Source: Mycobacterium paraterrae
GTDB lineage: Bacteria > Actinomycetota > Actinomycetes > Mycobacteriales > Mycobacteriaceae
Direction: 5' to 3'
DNA: 64,000 bases
Assembly: GCF_022430545.2 (NCBI RefSeq)
Contig: NZ_CP092488.2
Span: 5,332,001-5,396,000 of the forward strand
The notes beneath the pieces were generated by a model, which saw only the letters and a list, made by a program, of their open reading frames with translations, was not told the origin of the DNA and searched no databases. Below are positions 9,493 to 21,100 of the stretch, piece by piece. Positions within the stretch are counted from its first letter, which is position 1; the number at the start of each line of letters is the position of its first letter. Made by a program: the position numbers and the translations under genes.

Positions 9493-10774
9493 CATCTCTC
9501 CTGCTCGAGGCTCGGTGGGTCGAGAATGGGGCGCCGGAGCCCAGATCGGCGCCGAGCACCCGATCGGACAGCAGGCCCAGACAGCTGAGGTTGGGGAAGC
9601 CCGGGCCCTGGTTGAGCCCGGCGAGGTTGGGCAGGAACAACTTCGGAGCGACATCGACGACGGCGAGGTCGTGGCCGATGGCCTCCTGGACGCGGTCTCC
9701 GCTCAGCGGGCCACCCAGGCCCAGCTCCAGCAAGTCGAGCGCGTCCTGGCTGAACAGCGAGGTGAACCACAGCGCGTCGGCACCCGATCCGTCGATCACC
9801 AGGTCGAAACCGTGTACGGTCTCGAGGTTTTCGCTGCCCCGGTTGGTCGACAGCGTGAGTCGGATCTGCTCGTCGCGCCCCACCGCATGGGCGACCCGGC
9901 CCCGCAGATGCCGGATCCGGTCGTCGGCCAGCAAGGCGTCCTGCACGTTCGACGAGAACACCCCGCGGTCGGTCCGAGCGATCGCGTCGCGCCGCTCTTC
10001 CACGGTCAGTGCGGTCCAGTCGCTGGGATCGGAGAACAGCGTGTTCTCGAAGAAACTCTCGCCGCGGGTGAACAGCGTCACCTGCGGTGAGATCACCGTG
10101 ATGGTCGAAACCCGATGCCGGAAAAGCTCGTTCAGCATCGCCGCAGCGGTCTCGCCGCCACCGATCACCGCCACGCGCTCGGCATTGATCCGGTCCTGCT
10201 GGCCGGCGCGATGCCAGAACTGGGCGATCGACATCACCCGAGGGTTGCCCGGTAGCAGGGAGCGTTCCGCCTGCCCTGGGCCGGTGATCATCAAACCCTG
10301 GGCGTGCACACACGTTTCGTCGGTGTGCAGCGCCCACCGGTCGCCGTCGACGGCGAGCCGCTCCACTTCGCCGTACACCACCGACATGTTGATTTCGTCG
10401 GCCACCCAGCGCAGGTACTGGCTCCACCGGTGATGGGTGGGCGCGGGACGGCCGCGGTCGATCCATTGCGCGAACTGACTGGTGGCGATCAGGTACGACT
10501 GCCATCCGTAGCGCATCATGCGTTCGTCGACCTCGGCGTTGCGGCGCGGCACCAGCGACGAACGGTAGGGAAATCCGACGTCCTTCTCCGGGCTGGTGCC
10601 CAGCCGCTGCGCGCCGTCGGTCCAGCCGCCGCTGGCCTGCCAGTTGGCAGCCACCCCGGTCCGCTCGATCGCGACCACGTGCGGCACGTCGACGCCCATC
10701 TGGCTCAGCACATGGGCTTTCGCGGCAACCGCCACCGCCTTCACCCCGGCGCCAAGCACGGCCAGTGTGGTCAT
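9470..10774 (-). CDS. mbtG: Mycobactin lysine N6-hydroxylase MbtG
   Basis: A 434-residue flavin N-monooxygenase that hydroxylates the epsilon-amino groups of the lysine units to form the iron-chelating hydroxamates. The FAD-binding N-terminus VLGAGVKAVAVAAKAHVL and the NADPH-binding VAVIGGGETAAAML are visible. The C-terminal LPNLAGLNQGPGFPNLS resembles the substrate-binding end of the SidA/IucD group. The ATG (10772-10774) overlaps the mbtF stop as ATGA. A longer open frame to 10987 is rejected because it overlaps mbtF and lacks a conserved start. Length is close to Mtb MbtG (431). Confidence 0.94.
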   Translation of the reverse strand: MTTLAVLGAGVKAVAVAAKAHVLSQMGVDVPHVVAIERTGVAANWQASGGWTDGAQRLGTSPEKDVGFPYRSSLVPRRNAEVDERMMRYGWQSYLIATSQFAQWIDRGRPAPTHHRWSQYLRWVADEINMSVVYGEVERLAVDGDRWALHTDETCVHAQGLMITGPGQAERSLLPGNPRVMSIAQFWHRAGQQDRINAERVAVIGGGETAAAMLNELFRHRVSTITVISPQVTLFTRGESFFENTLFSDPSDWTALTVEERRDAIARTDRGVFSSNVQDALLADDRIRHLRGRVAHAVGRDEQIRLTLSTNRGSENLETVHGFDLVIDGSGADALWFTSLFSQDALDLLELGLGGPLSGDRVQEAIGHDLAVVDVAPKLFLPNLAGLNQGPGFPNLSCLGLLSDRVLGADLGSGAPFSTHRASSRRDDEHQSIR

Positions 10775-13700
10775 GGCACCATCTCCTCGAGGGCTTGCGT
10801 CCACAACTGCTGCAGCGCAGCGATATCCGACTCCGTCAAAATGTCGGGCAGCGCACGCCATTGCGTGACCAGCGCCTGGTATTCCCCGCTGCCGAGCACG
10901 GTGGCCACCAGACTCAGCTCGTAGCGCACCGCCAGATCGGGTTCCGGCAGCGGCGAAACGCCGTTCAACAGGCCGCGATCCAGCCACAGCCCGCTGGTAC
11001 CGCCGACCTCAGCGCGACCCAAATAGTTCAGCAGCACCTGTGGCCCGTCGAAAGTGGACAGGCGAGCCGCGGTGTCGTCCCGCAGGTAGCGCAGCAGGCC
11101 GAAGTCGACACCGTCCCCGGGGATCGACGACAGCAGTTCCCGCACCCGTCGTGGGTCCTCGGTGTCGACGCGCAGCGGGTAGATCGCACTGAGCAGCCCG
11201 ACGGTGTCGGTCGTGTCGGCCGCGTTGTCGACGAGCGCGTCGGCGCGGCCGTGTGTTTCCAGCGCAAGCAACGGTGGCGGCGTCGGCTGGCCGCGCTGCT
11301 GCCGCCATCGGGTGATCATTCGTGATGCGGCGGCGATCAACAGGTCGAACACCGGCAGGCCGGACTTCAGCAGTCGGGCTGTGCTGTCGGCGTCGAGCAT
11401 CGCTGTCTGCACCAGCAGCCCGCCGGCCCGGTCGGTGTGCGGCGCCAGTCTGCGCCGCCCGATCTCAGGGTCGTCACCGGCGAGCTGCATCGTCCAATAG
11501 GGTTCGCTGTCAAGCAATCCCGCCCGGGCGGTCATCGCGTCGACCCAACGCCGGTAGCTGGTGTGCTCGCGGACCGGCGCCGCGGTGTTACCTGCCATCA
11601 GCGCGTGCAGGGTTGCGTCGAGTTCGCCGAGCACCACCTGCCAAGACACCGGGTCCAGTGCCAGCACATGAGCGGCCAGCACCAGCACACTCTGACCGGT
11701 CGAGGGCCGCAGCCATGCTGCCGCCAGCAGCTGCCCGCGTTCGGGGTCGAGGCTGTCGATGGCCCGAGCGGTTTCGGTGGCGACGGCCCGCTGGAGATCC
11801 CCGGAAACCTCGACTTCGGTGAGAAAGTCACCCGGCTGCTGCGGGTGCAGCGTCATCGTCGCGCGGTCCAGTCGGGTGCGCAGGACCTCGTGGCCGGCGG
11901 CGATCGCCCTCAACGCGGCCCGCAGGTGTTCGCCGGTGACACCGTCCGGCAGTCGAATAGCTTCGGCCTGCGCCAGGCGGCGTGGTTCACCGAATTCGTA
12001 GAGCCAGCGTGCGTTGGCCAGCAGCGGTATCGGCCCACTCTCAGTGTCACCGGATCCCGTCGGGGCGTTGGGTTCGGCGGCTTCGGCGTCGATCGCGGCG
12101 GCAAGCTCGCGGACGCTGCCGCATTCGAGAATCAGCCTGGCGCGCAACCCGATACCGCGGCGACGGGCGGCCTGGACAACTGACAGCGCCACGATGCTGT
12201 CCAGACCCAGCTCGAGGAAGTCCGCGCCCACATCGACGCGGGCGACGTTGAGGATCTCGGTCAGCACCTCGATGAGCGCCGACTCGGTCGCGGTTTCCGG
12301 TTCTAGCCCAGCCGACTCCGCCGCGGAATCGAGAGCCGCCAGGGCGGTTTCGTCGAGCTTCCCGTTGGCCGTCAACGGGATCTCGTCGACGGTCACGATG
12401 CGCTGCGGCACCATGTAGCGGGGTAGCCGCGTGGCCAGCATGCGCCGCAGTTGGCTCACTGTTGCCGAATCCCGTACCGCCACATAGGCGGTCAACCGGG
12501 GTGCGCCGTGCCGCTCGTGCACGACCACGCTGGCATGGCGGACGCTCGGGTGTGATTCGAGCACCATGGCGACTTCGCCGGGTTCCACCCGGTGGCCGCG
12601 GATTTTGACTTGGGCGTCGGCGCGGCCGACATAGCGCAATGATCCGTCCGGTTGACGGCGGACCACGTCGCCGGTGCGGTACATCCTGCTTCCCGGCACG
12701 AACGGATCGGCGAGGAAGCGCTGCGCCGTTTCGCCTGCCTGGTGCAGGTAGCCGCGCGCCAGTTGCGCGCCGCCGAGGTACAACTCCCCCGCGACGCCGG
12801 CGGCGACCGGACGTAACGCCGAATCCAGGACGTAACCGCGAGTGTGTCCGGTCGGGTAGCCGATCGACGGTTCGTCGTGCTGGTGGATCGCCGCCACCAC
12901 CGCCTCGACGGTGGTTTCCGTGGGCCCGTAACAGTTGAACGCCGTCATTCCCGTCCGGGTGCACTGACTGCGGATGAACGACCATGAACTGCCGCCGAGC
13001 GCCTCACCTCCGAGGGCCAGCACCGCGAGCGGCACCCGAGTCAGCAGGCCCGCCGAGCGCAGCTGGGCGAACATCGACGGGGTGGTGTCGATCATGTCGA
13101 CACCGTGCTCGGCGATGGCGGCGACCAACGCCTCGGCGTCGGTCTGGGTGTGTTCGTCGACGACGTGGACGGCGTGGCCGTCGAGCAGCGCGACCAACGG
13201 TTGCCAGGCAGCGTCGAACGCGAACGACCAGGCGTGCGCGATGCGTAGCGGGCGGCCCAGTCGGGCGGCCGCCGGTCGCAGCACATGGTCGAGGTGGTCG
13301 TCGGCGTAGGCGCTAATGGCGGCGTGAGTTCCGATGACGCCCTTGGGTTCTCCGGTGGTGCCGGAGGTGAAGACGACGTAGGCAGCACGGCAGGGGTCGA
13401 CGTCGGCCGGCTGGAAGTCGCCGTCACCGTCGATGGCGAAGTCCTCGTCGACGACGATGGCCGCGCCGCTTTGACGCAGGATCGAGTTGACCCGCTCGAC
13501 CGGCATTCCCGGTTCCAGCGGCACGTAGGTGGCACCGGCTTTCAGTGCGGCGAACATCGCGACGATGTACTGCGGGCCGCGCGGCAGCCTGATGGCGACC
13601 GGAGTCTCGGCGCCCACGCCGCGGGTTAGCAGAGCACCGGCCATCCGGTTAGCCGCCGCGTCGAGTTCGCGGTAGGTCATCGCGCCACCCGCCCAGGTGA

Positions 13701-15180
13701 CCGCCGGGCTGTCCGGCACCCGGGCGGCCACCTCCGCGAAGCGGGCATGGATACTCCGCGCCTCAACGGTTTTGGCTACTGGCGAACCGAGCGGACCGGC
13801 CTCGTCGGCTGACAGCACACTGACCTCGCGCAGCGGCCGGTCCCACTGCCCCAGCAGCCGCTCGGCGGTGGTGAGCAGTCGACGACCGAGGGTGTCGGCA
13901 GCGGTGTTGCCGATAGCACCGTCGATGACCTCGACCATCAGGACGAGGCGATCGTCGGCCATATGCGCGGCCAGCACGATCGGGAAGTGGGTGAGGCTTT
14001 CCACCGCGGCGGGCCGGAACGTGACTCCGGTACCCGCCAATTGGTCGCCGGCGGCCACGGCGCCGGTCGGGAAGTTTTCGTAGACCAGCAGCGTGTCGTA
14101 CATCTCGCCGACGCCGCCCATGGCCCGCAGCTGCGCATGCCCGAGGTAGCTGTGGTCGCGCAGGATCGCCGAATCACGTTGCACGGCGCGGCACAGCTCG
14201 CCCACCGTCATACCGGCGTCGAGACGGACCCGCAGCGGGACGGTGTTGATGAACAGGCCGACCATCGTCTCGACCCCGGCCAGCTCGGCGGGTCGACCGG
14301 AGACCGTGACACCGAACACGACGTCGTCGCGGTCTGTCAGGCGTGACAGGATCGTCGCCCAGGCGGTCTGCAGCAATGTGTTGAGGGTGACGCCGCGCGA
14401 GCGGGCCCCGGCGACCAGCCGCGCGGTCGCCTCGGCGTCCAGCTGCAGCTCGGTCCGCTGCGGCAGACGCGTCGACGTGCGGGCGGCGTCCTCACCGCCG
14501 AATGCGGCCGCCAGCAGTGTCGGACCGGGCAGGCCGGCCAGGTGTTCACGCCACACCCGTTGGCTGGCTTGCTGATCGCGGCCGGCCAGCCAGCCGATGT
14601 AGTCGCGATATGGCCGCGGGGCCACCGGCAACGCTGCGAGATCACCGCCCGCGCGATACAGGATCATCATCTCGGCGACGAACACCGGCAACGACCAACC
14701 GTCGATCACGATGTGGTGGGCGGTGATCACCAATCGCCAACGCGCATCGGGCAACTCGATCAGCAAGAACCGGATCGCCGGCAGCCGCTCGAGGTCGAAC
14801 GGACGCCGCCGCTCGTCGAGCTCGATCGTGTCGATGTCGCCTTCCGCCGCGGTGACGTCGCGCCACGGCAGCTCGACGCGCGACGGCACGATCTGCACCG
14901 GGCGAGGTATCCCCCGGCTGAAAAAGCTGGCCCGCAAGTTCGGGTGACGGACCAACATCTTGGCCGCGCAGTCGCGCAGCAACGCGACGTCCAGGGGGCC
15001 GAAGATGTCGGCGGCCATCCCGATGACGTAGGGGTCGTCGGCGGGTTGGCCCTCGGATGAATCAGCCAACTCAGAAAGGATGGTGAGCGAATACAGCCCC
15101 TCTTGTAAAGGGCTGAGCGCCATCACGTCTTCGATATCGGGCGTGACGGCAGCGTCGGCGTCGACGTCGGCGGCCGTCAT
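10771..15180 (-). CDS. mbtF: Mycobactin NRPS MbtF (C-A-PCP-E-like)
   Basis: A 1469-residue peptide synthetase expected to add the second lysine (cyclised to the azepinone). Condensation domain about 15-450 (HHIVIDG at 155-161), adenylation about 490-955 (FTSGTTG at 604, NCYGPTE at 749, A10 lysine in LTANGKLDE), carrier domain about 960-1030 (LGLDSI, Ser about 995), then a terminal epimerase/condensation-like domain about 1050-1469. In that last domain the catalytic HHxxxDG reads AHVLALDP, with the first His and the Gly replaced, while the E-type LLNYLGR motif is kept. It is therefore probably not a working epimerase and may serve release or cyclisation. The ATG overlaps the mbtE stop as ATGA. 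Mtb MbtF is about 1461 residues. Confidence 0.93.
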   Translation of the reverse strand: MTAADVDADAAVTPDIEDVMALSPLQEGLYSLTILSELADSSEGQPADDPYVIGMAADIFGPLDVALLRDCAAKMLVRHPNLRASFFSRGIPRPVQIVPSRVELPWRDVTAAEGDIDTIELDERRRPFDLERLPAIRFLLIELPDARWRLVITAHHIVIDGWSLPVFVAEMMILYRAGGDLAALPVAPRPYRDYIGWLAGRDQQASQRVWREHLAGLPGPTLLAAAFGGEDAARTSTRLPQRTELQLDAEATARLVAGARSRGVTLNTLLQTAWATILSRLTDRDDVVFGVTVSGRPAELAGVETMVGLFINTVPLRVRLDAGMTVGELCRAVQRDSAILRDHSYLGHAQLRAMGGVGEMYDTLLVYENFPTGAVAAGDQLAGTGVTFRPAAVESLTHFPIVLAAHMADDRLVLMVEVIDGAIGNTAADTLGRRLLTTAERLLGQWDRPLREVSVLSADEAGPLGSPVAKTVEARSIHARFAEVAARVPDSPAVTWAGGAMTYRELDAAANRMAGALLTRGVGAETPVAIRLPRGPQYIVAMFAALKAGATYVPLEPGMPVERVNSILRQSGAAIVVDEDFAIDGDGDFQPADVDPCRAAYVVFTSGTTGEPKGVIGTHAAISAYADDHLDHVLRPAAARLGRPLRIAHAWSFAFDAAWQPLVALLDGHAVHVVDEHTQTDAEALVAAIAEHGVDMIDTTPSMFAQLRSAGLLTRVPLAVLALGGEALGGSSWSFIRSQCTRTGMTAFNCYGPTETTVEAVVAAIHQHDEPSIGYPTGHTRGYVLDSALRPVAAGVAGELYLGGAQLARGYLHQAGETAQRFLADPFVPGSRMYRTGDVVRRQPDGSLRYVGRADAQVKIRGHRVEPGEVAMVLESHPSVRHASVVVHERHGAPRLTAYVAVRDSATVSQLRRMLATRLPRYMVPQRIVTVDEIPLTANGKLDETALAALDSAAESAGLEPETATESALIEVLTEILNVARVDVGADFLELGLDSIVALSVVQAARRRGIGLRARLILECGSVRELAAAIDAEAAEPNAPTGSGDTESGPIPLLANARWLYEFGEPRRLAQAEAIRLPDGVTGEHLRAALRAIAAGHEVLRTRLDRATMTLHPQQPGDFLTEVEVSGDLQRAVATETARAIDSLDPERGQLLAAAWLRPSTGQSVLVLAAHVLALDPVSWQVVLGELDATLHALMAGNTAAPVREHTSYRRWVDAMTARAGLLDSEPYWTMQLAGDDPEIGRRRLAPHTDRAGGLLVQTAMLDADSTARLLKSGLPVFDLLIAAASRMITRWRQQRGQPTPPPLLALETHGRADALVDNAADTTDTVGLLSAIYPLRVDTEDPRRVRELLSSIPGDGVDFGLLRYLRDDTAARLSTFDGPQVLLNYLGRAEVGGTSGLWLDRGLLNGVSPLPEPDLAVRYELSLVATVLGSGEYQALVTQWRALPDILTESDIAALQQLWTQALEEMVP

Positions 15181-18100
15181 GAGGTGCTGTCTCGCGTCTT
15201 CGACCACAGCTGCGTCACCGCGGCCAGGTCGGTCGGCGACAAACCCGAGGTGCTCATCGGCTCGAAGCGGGCCGCGGGCACCTCGACCGGCGAACCGCCG
15301 CCACCGTCGGCTTCGAGCGCGTCGACCGCCGCGGCCAGTTGCGCGATCGTCGGGTTCTCGAAAATCATCCTGGGGTTGACCGGCAGCCCGACCGCCCGGG
15401 AACGAGACGCCAGCTGAACCGACAGGATGCTGTCTCCGCCGAGCGCGAAGAAGTCGTCGGATCGACCGACTTCCGGGGTGGACAGCAGCTCCGCGAAGAC
15501 CGCGGCCAGCGCGCGTTCGGTGTCGGTTCGGGCCGGCTCGGTGCGGCCGCTGGTGGTGACCGCGGGCCGCGGCAGACCTGGCCGATTCAGCTTGCCCGAC
15601 TCGGTCTTCGGCATCGCGTCCAAAACCGTCAGCGACGACGGCACCATGTAACCGGGCAGCGCCGCACTGATCGCGGCGCGCACCGAGGCTGCGAACTCGG
15701 CCCGGTCGGCGACGGGGTGTTGCGGCACAACGTAACCGGCCAGGCTTGTGCCGTCGTGCACCTCCCACGTCCGTGCAGCTGCGGCGGCCACCCCGGCTGC
15801 GGCGGCCAGTGCGGCCTCCACCTCGGCCAGCTCGACCCGAAATCCGCGCACCTGCACCTGATGGTCGGCGCGGCCGGCGAACTCCAGCTGGCCGTCTTGG
15901 GTCCACCGCGCCAGGTCGCCGCTGCGATACAGCCGACCACCTGGCTCGGTGGCGAACGGGTTGGCGATGAACCGGGTCGACGTCAGCGCGGGCCGCTTCC
16001 AGTAGCCGCGGGCCAATTGATCACCGGCGTAATACAATTCGCCCACCACGCCGACCGGCACCGGCCGCAGGCCGTCGTCCAGCAGGTAGGCCTGCGCCCC
16101 CGCCACGGGTGAGCCGACGAGCGGGGTGGGCAAACTCAGCCGTCCCCGGGACACCGCACCTGAGGTCTCGGTCGAGCCGATGTTGTTCAACAACTCCGGA
16201 CCCTGCTCGCCGGCATCGGCGCAGACGCCCGTCAATCGCTGCAACAGCGAGTTGCTCACCGGCTCACCGCCGCAAACCAGTCGCGTCAGCGACCGCACCG
16301 AGTCCGGAGCGGCGTCGACGAGCGCGGACACCAGGCTGGGCACCGCGGTGATCTGGGCGACGGACTCGCGCGTCGTCAGCGCCGCTAACGCTTCGGCGTC
16401 GCGGTGCTCGGTGTCGTCGGCCAAAATCATGGTGGCGCCGGCGGCCAGGCCGGCCAGCAGTTCCATCCCGCCTTCGAGGAACGTCATCGACGCCTGCGAC
16501 AGGCGGATGTCGTCGCCCCGCGGTGGATAGTGGCGTAGCTGCCAGTCGATCCGGGCCGCCATCGCGCGCTGAGTTCCGATGGCGCCCTTGGGCTTTCCGG
16601 TGGACCCGGACGTGAACACCAGATACATGGCATCGTCGGGGTGCGGCAGGCGTGGTCGCCCGGCGGGCGGCTCCGAGTGTTCGATCGCCGCACGCACATC
16701 GGGGTCGTCGAGCAACACGACCTCGCCCGCATAGTCGTCCGGCATGGTGTCGAGCGCCTCGACTGTGGCGATCACCACCGGCGGCTGCACGTCGTCGAGC
16801 ATAAAGCGCTTGCGCGCCAACGGATAACTGGGATCGATCGGGAAATACGCCGCACCCGCTTTCACGATGCCGGCCAGGGCCACCACCATGTCGATGCCCC
16901 GGCGGGTGGACAGCCCGACGAAGGAGCCCGCGCGCACGCCACGCTGAGCGAGCATTGCCGCCAGGTTGTCCGAACGCCGATGCAGCGCAGCGTAATCGAG
17001 GTCGCTGCCGGCGCAGCGCACCGCGACCCGGCCGCCGCTCTGCCGGCTCGCTTCGAGCAGTTCGGGGACGGTCCGCGACCGGTCGGCCGGGGGCTCGTCG
17101 CCGCGGCTCCACTGGGTCAGGATGCGCTGCTGTTCGCCCGCGTCGGCGAGCACCACATCGCGCAGATTCTGGTCGACGTCGTCGGCGAACTCCGTGACCA
17201 CGCGCGTGAGCCAGCCGGCCAGCCGTTCGATGGTCGCGCGCTGGTAGAGCTCGGTGCGGAAGATGAGGGTGCCGAGATAGCCTGCGGCGCCGGCAGTTTG
17301 ATCGGCGCCGAAGAAGTTGACGCTGAGGTCGGCGTGCGCCATGTCGAAGACCGGGTCCAGCGACGTGCACACGGTGTCCTGTCCGCCGTCGGACGCCGAT
17401 TCGATGACTCGGGTGGCCGGCAGGTGGTCGCGAACATGCACGATCACCTGGAACAGCGGGTTGCGGGACAGCGACCTGACCGGGCTGACGCTGTCGACCA
17501 CCCGGTCGAACGGCAGGTCCTGGTGGGCGTAGGCCGCCAACGCGGTCTCGCGTGAACGGGTCAGCACGTCGCGCAGGGTGGGGTTGCCGCGTAAGTCGTT
17601 GCGCAGCACCAGGATATTGACGAAAAATCCGATCAGCTGGTCGAGCTCCGCCTCGGTGCGTCCGGCGACCGGTGTGCCGAGCGGAATGTCGACGCCACTG
17701 CCCGCCTTGTGCAGCACCACCGCGACGGCGGCTTGCAACGCCATGAATTCGGTGACACCGAGCTCGCGGCAGCGTTCGGCGAGCTTGGCGCGGGTGGCGG
17801 CGTCGATGCTGAAGGTCACCGACTCGCCGTCGCCGCTGGGTAGCGGCGGCCGTGGGAAGTCGGGTCGCAGGCCGCTGTCCTCCGGCAATCCGGCCAGCTG
17901 GCTGGTCCAGTAATCGCGTTGCTCGGCCGCGACCGCCGTCTCTTCTCCGCCCGGCTCCCCCAGGAAATCCCGTTGCCAGGCCGCGTAATCGGCGTACTGG
18001 ACACGCAGCGGCGCCCCGGCGGGGGCCTCGCCGTGGCGGCGGGCCCGGTAGGCGGTCATCACGTCGGCGAACAGCACGCCAGCCGACCAGTGGTCCGACG

Positions 18101-21100
18101 CGATGTGGTGTACGACCAGCGACAGGACGTGCTCGCCGTCGTTGTCCAGCACGGCCACCCGGATTGGCCATTCGCGGTCGAGCTCGAAGCAGTGCCGGCG
18201 CTCAGCGTCGAGTTGCTCCTGCAGCCAGCGTTCGCCGCTGCCGGTGGCGCGGCGCACCGGCAGTTCGGCGACCGGGCCGACGACCTGATAGGGCACGCCC
18301 TCGTCCTCGACGTAGGTGGTGCGCAGGATTTCGTGTCGCTCAACCACATCGCCGACCGCGGCGACCAACGCCTCGATGTTCCACGGCCCGGTCAGCCTCG
18401 CCGCGAACGGGATGTTGTTGACCGGGCTGGGCCCGTCGACCCGGTAGGCGAACCAGCTGCGCAGCTGCGACGCCGACAGCGGCAACGGCTCGTCGTGGGT
18501 GGTGGCCATTAGCTTGGGCCGCGCCCGACCATGGGTACCGGAGCGCAGGTCGTCGACCCGCTCGGCCAACGCGCCCACCGTGCCGAGTTCGAACACGTCG
18601 CGGATGCCCAGTTCCACAGCGCATTCCGCGCGGATCGCGGTGACCAGCTTGGTGGCCACCAGCGAGTGTCCGCCTAAGTCGAAGAACGAGTCGTCCACTC
18701 CGACCCGCTGGTGACCCAGTAGCTCGGAGAACAGGACGGCGATCCGGCGTTCGGTCGCGGTCGACGGTTCGCGGTATCGGGTCTTGGCGGCGATCTCGGG
18801 TTCCGGTAGCGCCGTGCGGTCGATCTTTCCGTGCGTGGTGATCGGGATCTCGTCGATCACGACGTAGCCGGCGGGAGTCATGTACTCCGGCAGCGCCGCC
18901 GCCACCCGCGCGCGAATTCGTTCCACGTCAACGGTTTCGGGCCCGCCTCCGTCGACTGGGGTGACGTAGCCGACCAGGCTCTTACCCAGTCCAGGTAGAT
19001 CGCTGGCCACCACCACGACCTGCCCGACGCTGGGGTCGACGGAGATCGCCGCGGCCACCTCACCCAGTTCGATGCGGAAGCCGCGAATCTTGACCTGCTC
19101 GTCGGCGCGACCGACGAATTCGATGTCGCCGTCGGCGTTGCGTCGCGCCAGGTCGCCGGAGCGGTAGAGCCGTGCGCCCGGGGTGAATGGGTCGGCGACG
19201 AAGCGCTCGGCGGTCAGACCCGGCCGGCGATGGTAGCCACGCGCCACATGCGTTCCGCCGATGTAGATTTCGCCGATCACACCGACCGGGACCGGTTGGA
19301 GCGCGTCGTCCAGCAGGTGAATCTGGGTGTTGATCTTGGGCCGGCCGATCGGCACCACCCGGGTGCCCTGGGCACCCTCCACCGGGTAGCTGGTGGCGTT
19401 GACGATGGTTTCGGTGGGCCCGTAGAAGTTGTAGAGCAGCGCGTCGAACGTGGCGTGGAATTTGTCGGCGACCTCACCGGGCAGCGGTTCGCCGCCGATC
19501 GGCACCCGGCGCAGGGTGCGCCACTGGTTGACGCCGGGCAACGACAGAAACAGCCCGAGCAGCGAGGGGACGAAATGCATCGAGGTGATGCCTTCGCGGC
19601 GCAGCAGTTCGGTCAGGTAGCCGATGTCGCGCAGACCGTCCGGACGCGGAATGACCAGGCGCGCACCGCAGATCAGCGTTCCGAAGATCTCCCCGATCGA
19701 CACGTCGAAGCTCGGTGAGGCCACCTGTAGCAGGCGGTCGGTCTCGTCGACCCGATATTCGTCACCGAACCACACGAAATACTCCGCGATCGGCGCGTGC
19801 GGGACCGGGACGCCCTTGGGCAGACCCGTCGAGCCCGACGTGTAGATCAAGTATGCGGTGTTAGCGGGAACAAGGGGGCGCAGTAACCGGGTCGGCGCGG
19901 TGGCCGGATAGTCGGACAGACCCGTGACCGGTTCGCGCAGAACCAATTTCGCGTCGGCATCGCCGAGAATGAACGTCAGGCGATCATCCGGGTAGGTGGG
20001 GTCCACGGGCAGGTAGACGCCGCCGGCTTTCAGAATGCCCAGCGCGGTGATGACCAGTTCCGGTGATTTGTCGAGCAGCACCGCGACTCGATCCTCGGTG
20101 CCGATGCCGCGCTCGATCAGCCAGTGCGCCAGCCGGTTCGCCTCGTCGTCGATCTCGCGGTAGCTGTATTGCCGACCTTCGTAGACCACGGCGACGGCGT
20201 CCGGGGTCAGGTCCGCGCGGCGCGCGACCAGGGCGGGCAGCGTGCTCGCCGGGGCGTCGAACTCTTCGCCCGCCGAGACGGTCCGAAGCCATTCGGCGTC
20301 GGCGTCGCTCATCAATCGACACGTCGACAGCGTGCGGTCCGGGTCGTCGAGCGCGTGGGTCAGCAATACCTCGTAGTGCCGCAACAGTTGCTCGACCAGC
20401 GGACGATCGAGTACCTCGACGAGGTATTCGGCCTCGACCACCGCTCCGCGGCCGTCCAATTCGATCATCAGGCCGAGCGGCAATTGGCTGGTGTGGCCGC
20501 GCAATTCGGCACGCTCACAGCGGATACCGGGCGGGTTGAATCCTCCGCCGTCGGAATCGCGCAAGCCGAAGCTGACCCGGGTCATCCGTTCGGCGCCGTG
20601 CCGACGGTCCGGGTTGGATTCGCGTACCAGCCACTCCAGGTCGACGCGCGAGTGCGCGAGGGCTCCGACCGCGTCCTCTCTGGTCTGGGCGAGCAATTCC
20701 CGGAAAGTCTGCCGGGGGGCGGGCCGCATTCGCAGTACCACGGTGTTGCCGTAGTAACCGATCGCGTCCTCGGTTCCGGCACCGCGATTGAGCACCGGGG
20801 TTGCCACGAGGAAATCGTCGGCGTGGGTGTAGCGGTGCACCAGCGCACCGAACGCCGCCGCCAACACCATGTACGGCGTGGCCCCGGTTTCTCGGGCCAG
20901 CGCCGCAACGCGATCGACGGTCTCAGGCGACAGCCGCGACGTGACCCGCTGGGCGCGCCACGTGCTGGGGACCACCGAACCATGTGGCCCCGGAAGCTCC
21001 AGTGGCTCGGGCAGATTTGTCATCCGCGAGCGCCAGTACGCCAGGTCTTCGTCGCTACTGCCGACCCGCCCGCCCGTGACCGCCGGCACCGGTGCGGCGT

